Position numbers and translations under genes: made by a program | Notes under the pieces: generated by a model | What the model saw: the letters and a program-made list of their open reading frames with translations, nothing else | Told to the model about the DNA's origin: nothing | Database searches by the model: none | Part shown: in pieces, positions 15,356 to 23,800 of the stretch | Position numbering within the stretch: position 1 is the first letter of the stretch | Layout: the number at the start of each line of letters is the position of its first letter | Assembly (NCBI GenBank): GCA_937871165.1 | Contig: CALMXK010000056.1 | Coordinates: 1-40,528 of the forward strand | Origin: an uncultured Actinomycetes bacterium | Lineage (GTDB): Bacteria; Actinomycetota; Thermoleophilia; Miltoncostaeales; Miltoncostaeaceae | Direction of reading: 5' to 3' | DNA: 40,528 nucleotides

Positions 15356-15715
15356 ATGGATGTCGCAAACCTGGAACGCGCAGACGCGTTCACCACCGCC
15401 GACGGCAGCACGATCCGCGAGCTGTTCGGTCCGGCCACCACCAACGCCGCCAATCAGAGTCTCGCGGAGGCCACCCTCGCGCCGAGCCAGTCGACGCAGC
15501 GTCACTACCACCGCCGTGCGGAAGAGATCTACTACATCACGCATGGCGCCGGGCACATGGAAATCGACGGCGTCGAGCGGGATGTCGCTCCCGGCGACGC
15601 GATCCTGATCCCGCCCGGGGCGTGGCACCAGATCACCGCGACGAGCGCTGAACCGCTGCGCCTTCTGTGCTGCTGCTCGCCGCCGTACAGCCACGACGAC
15701 ACGTACTTCGCCTGA
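15356..15715 (+). CDS. Small cupin-domain protein
   Basis: A 119-residue cupin_2 protein. Motif 1 is QRHYHRRAEEIYYITHG, with two histidines and a glutamate placed to bind a metal, and motif 2 is PGDAILIPPGAWHQI with a third histidine. Stand-alone cupins of this size include isomerases and mannose-6-phosphate-isomerase-like proteins, but nothing fixes the substrate. A cysteine triplet (LLCCCSP) near the end is unusual. It is divergent from another cupin and is followed by the nuo promoter region. Confidence 0.88.
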   Translation: MDVANLERADAFTTADGSTIRELFGPATTNAANQSLAEATLAPSQSTQRHYHRRAEEIYYITHGAGHMEIDGVERDVAPGDAILIPPGAWHQITATSAEPLRLLCCCSPPYSHDDTYFA

Positions 15716-15856
15716 GCGGCGCCGGTCGGCGGCCCGTCGGCGCGCCGGTCCACGAACTTTGTGCTCCCGCAATACGACGTGATTCGCCGAGACCTGGACA
15801 AAACCCTGTGAGATCGTGCGGATCACCACGATGATGCGCGCCCGGCGGACCGGTGC

Positions 15857-15862
15857 TAGCGT
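15857..15862 (+). promoter_or_regulatory. Possible -10 TAGCGT for the nuo operon
   Basis: TAGCGT is the best hexamer in the 216-nt gap before nuoA and gives a leader of about 60 nt. No convincing -35 element is seen. Confidence 0.4.
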
Positions 15863-15906
15863 GTCACAAAGTTTGCGCCGTGGCAGTGATTCCCGTTGCC
15901 AGCGCG

Positions 15907-15945
15907 ATGAACTTTCAGGAAGCACCACCCGTTGACCCTGCGTGA
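15907..15945 (+). CDS. Possible 12-codon leader ORF overlapping the nuoA start
   Basis: ATG at 15907 opens [12 protein letters not shown] and stops at 15943-15945, just past the TTG start of nuoA in another frame. Translation of it would deliver ribosomes to the nuoA start, which has only a distant AGGA. No ribosome-binding site precedes it, so it may be chance. Confidence 0.2.
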   Translation: MNFQEAPPVDPA

Positions 15946-16291
15946 CTATCTTCCCGTGCTCGTCTTTTTCGCCATCGGCCTGGTGGTCGGCGGTGCGCTG
16001 CTCGGCGCGTCCTTCCTGTTTCGCCGCAAGCGGCGCAACAAGATCAAGGAGCTGCCCTATGAGAGCGGCATCCTCGCCACCGGTGCGGTTCGCCAGCGGT
16101 TCTCGATCGACTTCTATCTGACGGCCATGCTGTTCATCGTGTTCGACATCGAGCTCGCGTTCTTCTATCCGCTCGCCGTCGTGTTGAAGTCCGTGGGTGT
16201 CGCAGCCGTCGTGGAGCTCACGCTCTTCGTCGTGGTGCTCGGCGCCGGACTGGCCTACGTGTGGCGCAAGGGAGCACTCGAATGGCGCTGA
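15932..16291 (+). CDS. nuoA: NADH-quinone oxidoreductase subunit A
   Basis: A 119-residue membrane subunit of complex I with three transmembrane helices (about 8-30, 62-82, 87-109). The hallmark loop KELPYESG and the segment [21 protein letters not shown], which carries the conserved acidic residues, are present. It helps form the quinone-proximal entry to the proton path. The start is a TTG at 15932, with AGGA 11 nt upstream, which is weak; a GTG at codon 9 is the only other nearby choice and would clip the first helix. Its last four codons overlap nuoB. Confidence 0.93.
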   Translation: MTLRDYLPVLVFFAIGLVVGGALLGASFLFRRKRRNKIKELPYESGILATGAVRQRFSIDFYLTAMLFIVFDIELAFFYPLAVVLKSVGVAAVVELTLFVVVLGAGLAYVWRKGALEWR

Positions 16292-16884
16292 TTCCACCAC
16301 CCGGCACACCGGCAGAGCGTTCCGCGCGCACCGGCGCCGACGTCGACTGGGACCTGCGCGACCCCGAGGTATCGGACTTCGTCAACCGGGGGCTCTTGCT
16401 CACCACCGTCGACAAGGTCCGCGCCTGGGCGCAAGCCTCGTCGGTCTTCCCGGCCACATTCGGCCTCGCATGCTGCGCGATCGAGATGATGCACACCGTC
16501 GCGCCGCGCATCGACATCGCGCGCTTCGGCGCCGAGGTGTTTCGCGCGAGCCCGCGCCAGGCCGACCTGATGATCGTGTCCGGTCGCGTGTCGCAGAAGA
16601 TGGCGCCGGTCCTGCGCCACATCTATGAGCAGATGCTCGAGCCCAAGTGGGTCATCTCGATGGGCGCCTGCGCGTCCAGCGGCGGCGTGTTCAACAACTA
16701 CGCACTCGTGCAGGGTGTCGACAAGATCGTGCCGGTCGACGTGTACGTGCCCGGTTGCCCGCCCCGTCCCGAGGGTTTGATCGAGGGCTTCCAGCTGTTG
16801 CAGACCAAGATGGGCTCATCCAAGGGCCAGCGGTCGAGCAAGCAGCTGATGGCCGACCTTGAGCAAGAGAAGGCACAATCCTGA
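16282..16884 (+). CDS. nuoB: NADH-quinone oxidoreductase subunit B (N2 cluster)
   Basis: A 200-residue subunit that carries the terminal [4Fe-4S] cluster N2, which hands electrons to quinone. The ligands are visible as the tandem Cys64-Cys65, Cys130 in MGACASSGG and Cys159 in VPGCPPRPE. It sits in the cytoplasmic arm next to NuoD and NuoH. The ATG at 16282 overlaps the end of nuoA by 10 nt and follows GGGAG at good spacing. The N-terminal 25 residues, rich in Pro and Ala, and the C-terminal tail of about 25 residues are poorly conserved extensions. Confidence 0.96.
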   Translation: MALIPPPGTPAERSARTGADVDWDLRDPEVSDFVNRGLLLTTVDKVRAWAQASSVFPATFGLACCAIEMMHTVAPRIDIARFGAEVFRASPRQADLMIVSGRVSQKMAPVLRHIYEQMLEPKWVISMGACASSGGVFNNYALVQGVDKIVPVDVYVPGCPPRPEGLIEGFQLLQTKMGSSKGQRSSKQLMADLEQEKAQS

Positions 16885-16898
16885 GCGACATCGCCATC

Positions 16899-17354
16899 AT
16901 GCTTGGGAGCGCCCGCCCCGGAGCGATCGTCGACGAATACGAGGAATTCGGCGAGACCACGATCGAGGTCAAGTCCGAACGGCTGCTCGACGTCTGCCGG
17001 TTCCTGCAAGGCCCGCCGGCGTCGTTCACCATGCTGACCGACGTCACCTGCGTGGACTTCCCCGAGGAGCCCGGCCGTTTTCGCATGGCCTACCAGCTGT
17101 ACTCGATGGAGAGTGCCGCCCGAATCCGTCTTCGTGTCTGGGCCGGCGCCGAGGATCCCCGAGTCGATTCGGTCGTCCCGGTCTGGCCGGGCGCCAACTG
17201 GTTGGAGCGCGAGGTGTACGACATGTTCGGGGTGCGGTTCACCGGCCACCCGGACCTGGCGCGCATCCTGATGCCCGACGACTGGGTGGGCCATCCGTTG
17301 CGCAAGGACTACCCGCTCGGCGGCGAGGAGGTGGCGTTCAGCGATGAGCTCTGA
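16899..17354 (+). CDS. nuoC: NADH-quinone oxidoreductase subunit C
   Basis: A 151-residue subunit (30-kDa family) of the peripheral arm. The signature ERE-x-YDMFGV is followed by GHPDLARILMPDDW and HPLRKDYPL. It packs on NuoD and has no cofactor. The ATG at 16899 is annotated, but it has no ribosome-binding site. An in-frame CTG at 16881 has GAGAAGG 7 nt upstream and would overlap the nuoB stop as CTGA, the same overlap style used elsewhere in the operon, adding six residues. The end overlaps nuoD by 11 nt. Confidence 0.94.
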   Translation: MLGSARPGAIVDEYEEFGETTIEVKSERLLDVCRFLQGPPASFTMLTDVTCVDFPEEPGRFRMAYQLYSMESAARIRLRVWAGAEDPRVDSVVPVWPGANWLEREVYDMFGVRFTGHPDLARILMPDDWVGHPLRKDYPLGGEEVAFSDEL

Positions 17355-18723
17355 ACCGACGCCACCACAAAATGACGAAGGCATCGCCGGCGGATTCCCG
17401 CTGGCATCCGAAGCGCGCGGCGTGCTGGAGGCAGCGCGACGCGAGGGTCGTGGCCTGACCGAGACCGAGCGCGCCATCGCGCAGGTGGAGGCGTTCACAC
17501 CCGAGGAGGCTTCGGCGCGCATCGCGCTGAACGAGGCCGTGGAGGAGGATCCCGGCATTCGCAGGCCGATGGTCATCAACCTCGGACCGCAGCATCCCTC
17601 CACCCACGGTGTGATGCGCCTCATCACCGAGCTCGACGGCGAGACGGTGCTCGATCTGCACCCGGTGATCGGCTACCTGCACACCGGCATCGAAAAGCAG
17701 TGCGAAAACAAGACGTGGTGGCAGGCCATCACGCTCGTGACGCGCATGGACTACCTGTCGCCGTACTCCAACACCCTGGCGTACTGCACGTCGGTGGAGA
17801 AGTTGCTCGGCCTCGAGGTGCCGGTGCGCGCCCAGTACCTGCGCGTGATCATGCTCGAGCTCAACCGCATCGCCAGTCACCTGGTGTGGCTCGGCACGAG
17901 CGGCCTGGAACTCGGCGCCATCTCGGTGTTCTTCTTCACCTACCGTGAACGCGACGCGGCGCTCGACCTGGGCGAGATGATCTCGGGCGAGCGGATGAAC
18001 AGCCGCTACTTCCAGGTCGGTGGATGTGCCGACGACATGCCCGACGGCTTCGAAGCCGAGCTGCGCAAGTTCGTCGACGCCATGCCCGGCCATGTGGACG
18101 AGTACGAGCAGCTGGTGGCCGGGAACCAGATTTGGCTGGATCGTCTGGTGGGTGTGGGTGTTCTGCCGGCCGACGAGCTGGTCGCGCTCGGAGTCACAGG
18201 CCCGGCGCTGCGGGCCGCCGGTGTGCCGCACGATCTGCGCAGGTCCAACCCGTACACCGGGTACGAGCGCTTCGAGTTCGACATTCCGACGTTCGAGAAC
18301 GGTGACGCCTACGATCGCTTCCGCGTGCGCATGCGCGAGATCCGCGAGTCCACGAAGATCATCCAACAGGCACTCGACTCGATTCCCGAGGGCAGCCACA
18401 TCGCCGACGACCGCAAGGTCGTCCTGCCGCCGCGCGAAGAGCTCGCCGTCTCGATGGAGGCGCTGATCCACCACTTCAAGCTGGTCACCGAGGGCTACCG
18501 CGTGCCGGCGGGCGAGGTGTACAGCGGCGTGGAAAGCCCGCGCGGTGAGATCGGGTGCTACGTGGCGAGCGACGGCGGCACAAAGCCGTACCGCGTCCAC
18601 ATGCGCGACGCGAGCTTCGTCAACCTGCAGGCGCTGCGCCCCATGGCGAAGGGCCAATACCTGGCCGATCTCGTCGCGATGATCGGTTCACTCGACAACG
18701 TGATGGGGGGCGTGGACCGATGA
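17344..18723 (+). CDS. nuoD: NADH-quinone oxidoreductase subunit D
   Basis: A 459-residue subunit (49-kDa family) that lines the quinone-binding cavity with NuoB. The core starts with NLGPQHPSTHGV at about residue 79 and includes HTGIEKQCENK, SHLVWLGTSGLELGA and the C-terminal SPRGEIGCYVASDGG. The first 75 or so residues form a helical, Glu/Ala/Arg-rich extension that is longer than the short N termini I know for this family. The ATG at 17344 overlaps nuoC. The stop overlaps the nuoE start as ATGA. Confidence 0.96.
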   Translation: MSSEPTPPQNDEGIAGGFPLASEARGVLEAARREGRGLTETERAIAQVEAFTPEEASARIALNEAVEEDPGIRRPMVINLGPQHPSTHGVMRLITELDGETVLDLHPVIGYLHTGIEKQCENKTWWQAITLVTRMDYLSPYSNTLAYCTSVEKLLGLEVPVRAQYLRVIMLELNRIASHLVWLGTSGLELGAISVFFFTYRERDAALDLGEMISGERMNSRYFQVGGCADDMPDGFEAELRKFVDAMPGHVDEYEQLVAGNQIWLDRLVGVGVLPADELVALGVTGPALRAAGVPHDLRRSNPYTGYERFEFDIPTFENGDAYDRFRVRMREIRESTKIIQQALDSIPEGSHIADDRKVVLPPREELAVSMEALIHHFKLVTEGYRVPAGEVYSGVESPRGEIGCYVASDGGTKPYRVHMRDASFVNLQALRPMAKGQYLADLVAMIGSLDNVMGGVDR

Positions 18724-19226
18724 CCGCAGCCGACATCAAGGCGCACATCGATCCGATCCGCCACGAGTACGCCGACGGGCGCTCACTCGTGCTGCCCGCC
18801 CTGAAGTACGCACAGACCGAGCAGGGGTGGCTGCCGCCGGAGGCGCTCGCCGCCGTCGCCGAGGCCACCGGCTACTCGCAGGCGTACGTCGAAAGTGTCG
18901 CCTCCTTCTACGACCGCCTCTACCTTGAGCCGGTCGGCAAGCGCGTGGTGTCCGTGTGCATCACCCTCTCGTGCATGCTGCGCGGCAGCGACGAGCTGAT
19001 CGAGGGAATGTGCGAGCACCTGGGGGTGGAACACAGCCACGGCGCGGTCACCACTCCCGACGGCGCGATCACCATCCAGGAGGCCCAGTGCCTTGGCGCC
19101 TGCGACAAGGCGCCGTGCATCCAGGTGGACGCCGAGAACACCATCGGCCCGCTCGGGCAATCCGAGGCCAACGCGCTACTCGACGAGCTGCGCGCCGCCG
19201 ACCGTCCACGCGAGCTTTGGCGGTAG
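18720..19226 (+). CDS. nuoE: NADH-quinone oxidoreductase subunit E (N1a cluster)
   Basis: A 168-residue subunit of the NADH-dehydrogenase module with a thioredoxin-like [2Fe-2S] domain. The four ligands are Cys80 and Cys85 (CITLSC) and Cys124 and Cys128 (CLGAC). An N-terminal helical bundle comes first. It pairs with NuoF. The ATG at 18720 shares four bases with the nuoD stop, and nuoF begins 4 nt after its own stop. Confidence 0.96.
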   Translation: MTAADIKAHIDPIRHEYADGRSLVLPALKYAQTEQGWLPPEALAAVAEATGYSQAYVESVASFYDRLYLEPVGKRVVSVCITLSCMLRGSDELIEGMCEHLGVEHSHGAVTTPDGAITIQEAQCLGACDKAPCIQVDAENTIGPLGQSEANALLDELRAADRPRELWR

Positions 19227-19230
19227 CGCG

Positions 19231-20526
19231 ATGCCGATCATGAACAACGTGTACCGGCACACCACCGCCGGCAAACATCTGACGGACCTGGCCGATTACG
19301 AGGCCGCCGGCGGGTACGTGGCGCTCAAGAAGGCGCTCGGCATGGATTCCGACGACGTGCTCTACCAGTTCCACCGGTCCGGCCTTCGCGGCCGCGGCGG
19401 CGCCGGCTTCCCGATGGGGCGCAAGGCGAGCTTCCTGCCGAAGGATTCGCCGCACCCCTCATACGTGGTGTGCAACGGCGACGAGTCCGAGCCGGGCACC
19501 TTCAAGGACCGCGAGATCATCGAGTTCAACCCCTTCCAGTTGTTGGAAGGGATCGTGATGGCCGGCTACGCCGTGCGCTCGCACCAGACCTACATCTATC
19601 TGCGCGGCGAGTACGAGCACCAGGCGAACGTGTTGCGCGCGGCACTCGCGCAAGCCAAGGCGGCCGGCTACGTCGGCGACAACATCGCCGGGTCGGGCTA
19701 CGCCTGCAACGTGACCATCTACCTGGGTGCGGGTGCGTACATCTGCGGTGAGGAGACGGCGCTGCTCGAGAGCCTCGAGGGCAAGCGCGGCCAGCCGCGG
19801 TTGAAGCCGCCGTTTCCCGCGGTGGCCGGCCTGTACCACTCGCCCACGCTCATCAACAACGTCGAGACGCTGGCCGCTCTTCCGCCGATCATCGAGAACG
19901 GCGGCGACTGGTATGCGGCGATCGGTCCGGAAAAGAGCCCCGGCAGCAAGCTGTTTTCGATCTCCGGTCACGTGATGAAGCCGGGCAACTACGAGATCGT
20001 GCTCGGCGACACCACGCTGCGCGAGCTGATCTTCGACATCGCGGGCGGGCTTCGTCCGGGACGCGCCTTCAAGACCTGTTGGGTCGGCGGTTCCAGTGTG
20101 CCGGTCCTGACCGAGGAGCACCTCGACACGCCGCTCGACTACGAGTCGCTGCAGGGCGTCGGGACGTTCCTTGGCTCCGGTGGCTGCATCGTGATGGACG
20201 ACTCCGGCTGCGTCGTTCGTGCGTCGCTGCGGTTGGCGCACTTCTATCGCCACGAGAGCTGCGGCAAGTGCAGCCCGTGTCGTGAGGGCACCAACTGGAT
20301 GGAGAAGATTCTGCAGCGCATGGTCGACGGCACCGGACGCATGGAGGATCTGGAGCTGCTCGATTCGCTCTTCGGCCGCATCTCCGGCAAGACGCTTTGT
20401 CCGCTCGCCGACGGCGCAATCGCGCCGATCAAGAGTTCCATCAAGTATTTCCGTGACGACTTCGTGCGCGTGATCGAAAACGGATCGCCTCGCCCGGAGC
20501 CGATGTGGGAGGTCGCAGGTGTCTGA
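19231..20526 (+). CDS. nuoF: NADH-quinone oxidoreductase subunit F (FMN, N3)
   Basis: A 431-residue subunit that oxidises NADH. The FMN/NADH-binding GRGGAGFPMGRK is at 54-65, with NGDESEPGTFKDR and the GAGAYICGEETALLESLEG region following. The [4Fe-4S] cluster N3 ligands are Cys344, Cys347 and Cys350 (SCGKCSPCREG) and Cys390 (TLCPLADG). It acts at the tip of the cytoplasmic arm with NuoE. The ATG at 19231 is chosen; the frame is open further upstream but within nuoE. The stop overlaps the GTG of nuoG by 8 nt. Confidence 0.97.
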   Translation: MPIMNNVYRHTTAGKHLTDLADYEAAGGYVALKKALGMDSDDVLYQFHRSGLRGRGGAGFPMGRKASFLPKDSPHPSYVVCNGDESEPGTFKDREIIEFNPFQLLEGIVMAGYAVRSHQTYIYLRGEYEHQANVLRAALAQAKAAGYVGDNIAGSGYACNVTIYLGAGAYICGEETALLESLEGKRGQPRLKPPFPAVAGLYHSPTLINNVETLAALPPIIENGGDWYAAIGPEKSPGSKLFSISGHVMKPGNYEIVLGDTTLRELIFDIAGGLRPGRAFKTCWVGGSSVPVLTEEHLDTPLDYESLQGVGTFLGSGGCIVMDDSGCVVRASLRLAHFYRHESCGKCSPCREGTNWMEKILQRMVDGTGRMEDLELLDSLFGRISGKTLCPLADGAIAPIKSSIKYFRDDFVRVIENGSPRPEPMWEVAGV

Positions 20527-22795
20527 CGCGTTGCCCACCAAGCCGACCATGGTCACGATCTCGATCAACGGCAAAGAGGTCCAGGCGAAGCCCGGAACGA
20601 TTCTGGTCGAGGCCGCCGCCCAGGCGGGCATCGAGATCCCGATCTTCTGTTACGAGCCCCGCCTCGGCCCGCCGATCGGCGCCTGCCGCATGTGCCTGGT
20701 CGAGGTGGAGGGCATGCGCGGCCTCCAGACCGCCTGCTCCACCCCGGTTGCCCCGGACATGGTGGTGCACACCAACAACGAGGCGGCCGCGACCGCCCAG
20801 GACGGCGTGCTCGAGCTCCTGCTCGCCAACCATCCGCTCGACTGCCCGGTGTGCGACAAGGGCGGCGAGTGCCCGCTGCAGGACCGCACCTTCAAGTTCG
20901 GTCCCGGCGAGACGCGATTCGTGGAGCCCAAGCGCCACTTCCCCAAGCCGCTCGATCTGTCGACCGAGGTCGCCATCGATCGTGAGCGCTGCATCGCGTG
21001 TTTCCGCTGCATCCGGTTCAGCCAGGACGTCTCCGAAGACGGCCAGCTCGGGTTCCAGGAGCGCGGCGCGGGCACCGAAGTCGCCACCTTCAGCGGCGAA
21101 CCGTACGAGAGCCGCTTCAGCGGCAACATCATCGACCTGTGCCCGGTCGGCGCGCTCACCAGCATCCCGTACCGATTCGTCTCGCGTCCCTGGGACGTGC
21201 AGAACGCGCCATCGGTGTGCGGGCTGTGCCCGGTGGGGTGCAACACCGAACTCACGATGCGCGAAGGCGAGACCAAGCGCACCACCGGTCGCCCCAATCC
21301 GAACATGACAGTGGAAGAGGGCTGGCTCTGCGACAAGGGCCGTTGGGGCTACCCGGCGGCATGGTCGGCCGATCGCATCCTTCGCCCACTCGTGCGCGAC
21401 GCAAACGGCACGATGGTGGAAACCTCGCTCGAGGCTGCCGTCGATGCGGCTGCCCGGCTGATCGCCGCGTCGTCGGCCACCCAAATCCTCGTCGGTGCGG
21501 CCTCCACGGTGGAGGACGGATTCCTGGCGCAGGAGCTCGCCGCAGTGCTGCCGAACGCGGCGGCGTCGCGACTGGGCTTCCCCGACAGCGCAGACCTGGA
21601 GCCGCTTCGCGCATTGCCGCGCGCAGAGCTCAGCGACATCGACACGGCAGGCGCCGTGGCGGTGGTCGGCGGCGACGTCACCAATCGTCACCCGATCGTC
21701 GAACTTCGCCTGCGCAAGCTGGTGCGAAACCGCGGTGCCCTGGCGATGGTGGGACCGCGCACGAGTCCGCTCGACGCACGTGCCACGTTCGGCGCCCGCA
21801 CGGCGCCCGGGCAGCTTTCGAGTGGCCTCGCGGTACTCGCCGCGGCACTCGAGGGTGCGTCCGCTCCGCTCATCATCTGGGATGAGGCCGATCTGGCCAA
21901 CGAGCCCGCCGCCGCGGCGGAGCTTGCGCGCATCGCCACAGCGGCCGGCGCACGTCAGATCGAGTTGGCGGTGGACGTCAACGGGCGCGGCCTTCGTGCC
22001 CTCGGACTTCCGTGTCAGACCGCTCCCGTCGCCGCCGGGGCACTGGTCGCGGTCAATGCCGATCCGCTCGAGTCTCCCGGCGCGATGGCCTGGGCCGACG
22101 CAATCGACGGCGTTGGCGCCATCATCGCGGTGGCGACACATCGGTCGGCCATCACCGAGCGCGCCGACGTGGTGTTGCCGACATTGATGCACCATGAGGT
22201 GGAGGGCGTTCTCGTGTCCACCACCGGACGTGCGCAGCGTCTTCGCCCTGGATCGCGCGGACCACGGGAGGCGGCAGCCGCATGGGAGCTGCTGATCGCG
22301 CTCAGCCACCGCACCGGCACGCCACTTCCGTTTCGTACGCCCGCCCAGGCATTCGCCGCCGTGGCGGCGGCGCGCCCGCCGTTTGCCGGTCTGAGCTACA
22401 GCGTCGTGGGCGACGAGGGTGCGCCGACCACCCACGTGGCGCAGTCGTCCGCGCCGCAGCGATCGACCGACGCCGTCGGCGACGGGATTGCGCTGGTGGT
22501 CACCACCGAGATCTTCGGCGACGCCGTCTCATGGCGCTCGGATGCCCTCGTGTCACGCCGTACGCCCGCGCACCTGGTGCTTGCTCCGCAGCAAGCAGCG
22601 ACGCTGGGGCTTGTTCAGGACCAGCGTGCACGGGTGAGCTCGCCGTTTGGCACCTGCATCCTGCCGGTGGTCGTTGACGCCCAGGCGCCCGAGGGTGCGG
22701 CGTTCGTGGCGATGGGACCGCCCGCATCCGGGACCTCCGCACTTCTTGCCGGTGAGCAAGTACCGGTGAACGTGATGATCGAGGTGGCCGAATGA
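20519..22795 (+). CDS. nuoG: NADH-quinone oxidoreductase subunit G
   Basis: A 758-residue iron-sulfur subunit. Residues 10-85 form a [2Fe-2S] ferredoxin domain (Cys44, 56, 59, 73). Next is the His-Cys [4Fe-4S] site (His105, Cys109, 112, 118), then another [4Fe-4S] site (Cys158, 161, 164, 208). After that come Cys234, 237, 241 and 271, the ligand pattern of the extra N7 cluster found only in some bacteria. The remaining 480 residues are a degenerate molybdopterin-oxidoreductase fold with an MopB_CT-like end (VLAPQQAATLGL). The GTG at 20519 overlaps the nuoF stop, and its own stop overlaps nuoH as ATGA. Confidence 0.96.
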   Translation: MSDALPTKPTMVTISINGKEVQAKPGTILVEAAAQAGIEIPIFCYEPRLGPPIGACRMCLVEVEGMRGLQTACSTPVAPDMVVHTNNEAAATAQDGVLELLLANHPLDCPVCDKGGECPLQDRTFKFGPGETRFVEPKRHFPKPLDLSTEVAIDRERCIACFRCIRFSQDVSEDGQLGFQERGAGTEVATFSGEPYESRFSGNIIDLCPVGALTSIPYRFVSRPWDVQNAPSVCGLCPVGCNTELTMREGETKRTTGRPNPNMTVEEGWLCDKGRWGYPAAWSADRILRPLVRDANGTMVETSLEAAVDAAARLIAASSATQILVGAASTVEDGFLAQELAAVLPNAAASRLGFPDSADLEPLRALPRAELSDIDTAGAVAVVGGDVTNRHPIVELRLRKLVRNRGALAMVGPRTSPLDARATFGARTAPGQLSSGLAVLAAALEGASAPLIIWDEADLANEPAAAAELARIATAAGARQIELAVDVNGRGLRALGLPCQTAPVAAGALVAVNADPLESPGAMAWADAIDGVGAIIAVATHRSAITERADVVLPTLMHHEVEGVLVSTTGRAQRLRPGSRGPREAAAAWELLIALSHRTGTPLPFRTPAQAFAAVAAARPPFAGLSYSVVGDEGAPTTHVAQSSAPQRSTDAVGDGIALVVTTEIFGDAVSWRSDALVSRRTPAHLVLAPQQAATLGLVQDQRARVSSPFGTCILPVVVDAQAPEGAAFVAMGPPASGTSALLAGEQVPVNVMIEVAE

Positions 22796-23790
22796 TCCAG
22801 GAGGCCTTCCTCGTCATCCTCATCAAAGCCGTGGTCGTGGTGTTCATCGTGGTCACGACCTTCGCGTACCTGATGCTCCTGGAGCGCAAGCTCATGGGAC
22901 GCATGCAGCTTCGCTACGGCCCCAACCGCACCGGCCCGTTCGGCCTGCTGCAACCGGCGGCCGACCTGGTGAAGATGCTGTTGAAAGAGGACTTCACGCC
23001 GGCAGGCGCCAACAAGGTGCTGTTCCAACTCGCGCCCGTCATGGCCGTGTTCGCCGCCGTGGGATCGCTGTCGGTGATTCCGTTCGGCGACAGCGTCACC
23101 CTGTGGGGCCACCACGTGAACCTGTACGGCACCGACCTGAACGTTGGGCTGCTGCTCGTGTTCGCCCTCTCGGGGATCGGCTTCTACGGCTTGATCCTGG
23201 GCGGCTACGCCAGCGGCAACAAGTACGCGCTTCTTGGCGCCGCGCGAAGTGCGGCCCAGCTCGTGAGCTACGAGGTCGCCATGGGCCTTTCGGTCGTCGG
23301 CGTGCTGATGCTCGCGCAGAGCCTGTCGCTCGTGGACATCGTCCACGCCCAGGCGGACACCGTCTGGTACATCCTGTTGCAGCCGGTCGGGTTCATCCTG
23401 TTCATGCTCGCCGGACTCGCCGAGACCAACCGCCCGCCGTTCGACCTGCCCGAGGCCGAAGGTGAGCTCGTCGCCGGCTACCACACCGAGTACGGCGGAA
23501 CGAAGTTCGCCGGATTCGCGATGGCCGAGTATCTGAACATGATCGTGGTCACCTCCATCGCGGCCACCCTGTTCCTCGGAGGATTCAGCGGCCCGTGGTT
23601 GCCCGGTCCGATCTGGCTGGCCATCAAGGTCTTCATCCTGATCGTCGGTCTCATCTGGATTCGCGCCACGATGCCGCGCCTTCGCTACGACCGGCTGATG
23701 AAGTTCGGCTGGAAGATCCTGCTCCCGCTCGCAACTCTCAACCTGCTCATCACCGCGCTCGTCGTGGGACTGGGCTTCCCGAACAAGTGA
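22792..23790 (+). CDS. nuoH: NADH-quinone oxidoreductase subunit H
   Basis: A 332-residue membrane subunit with about eight transmembrane helices that links the quinone site to the proton channels. ERKLMGRMQLRYGPNR lies in the first cytoplasmic loop, and the quinone-chamber loop AETNRPPFDLPEAEGELVAG, with its cluster of acidic residues, is intact, followed by HTEYGG. The start overlaps the nuoG stop. It ends 10 nt before nuoI, one of the few real gaps in the operon. Confidence 0.97.
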   Translation: MIQEAFLVILIKAVVVVFIVVTTFAYLMLLERKLMGRMQLRYGPNRTGPFGLLQPAADLVKMLLKEDFTPAGANKVLFQLAPVMAVFAAVGSLSVIPFGDSVTLWGHHVNLYGTDLNVGLLLVFALSGIGFYGLILGGYASGNKYALLGAARSAAQLVSYEVAMGLSVVGVLMLAQSLSLVDIVHAQADTVWYILLQPVGFILFMLAGLAETNRPPFDLPEAEGELVAGYHTEYGGTKFAGFAMAEYLNMIVVTSIAATLFLGGFSGPWLPGPIWLAIKVFILIVGLIWIRATMPRLRYDRLMKFGWKILLPLATLNLLITALVVGLGFPNK

Positions 23791-23800
23791 GCATGATTCG

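Noticed and set aside
14825-16309. 494-residue start for the minus-strand cupin
   Set aside because: The upstream part runs through the other cupin and nuoA in antisense. The ATG at 15292 has the -10-like signal at the right distance.
20441-22435. 664-codon minus-strand frame opposite nuoG
   Set aside because: No motif, and it contradicts the intact nuoG reading frame with all its cluster ligands.
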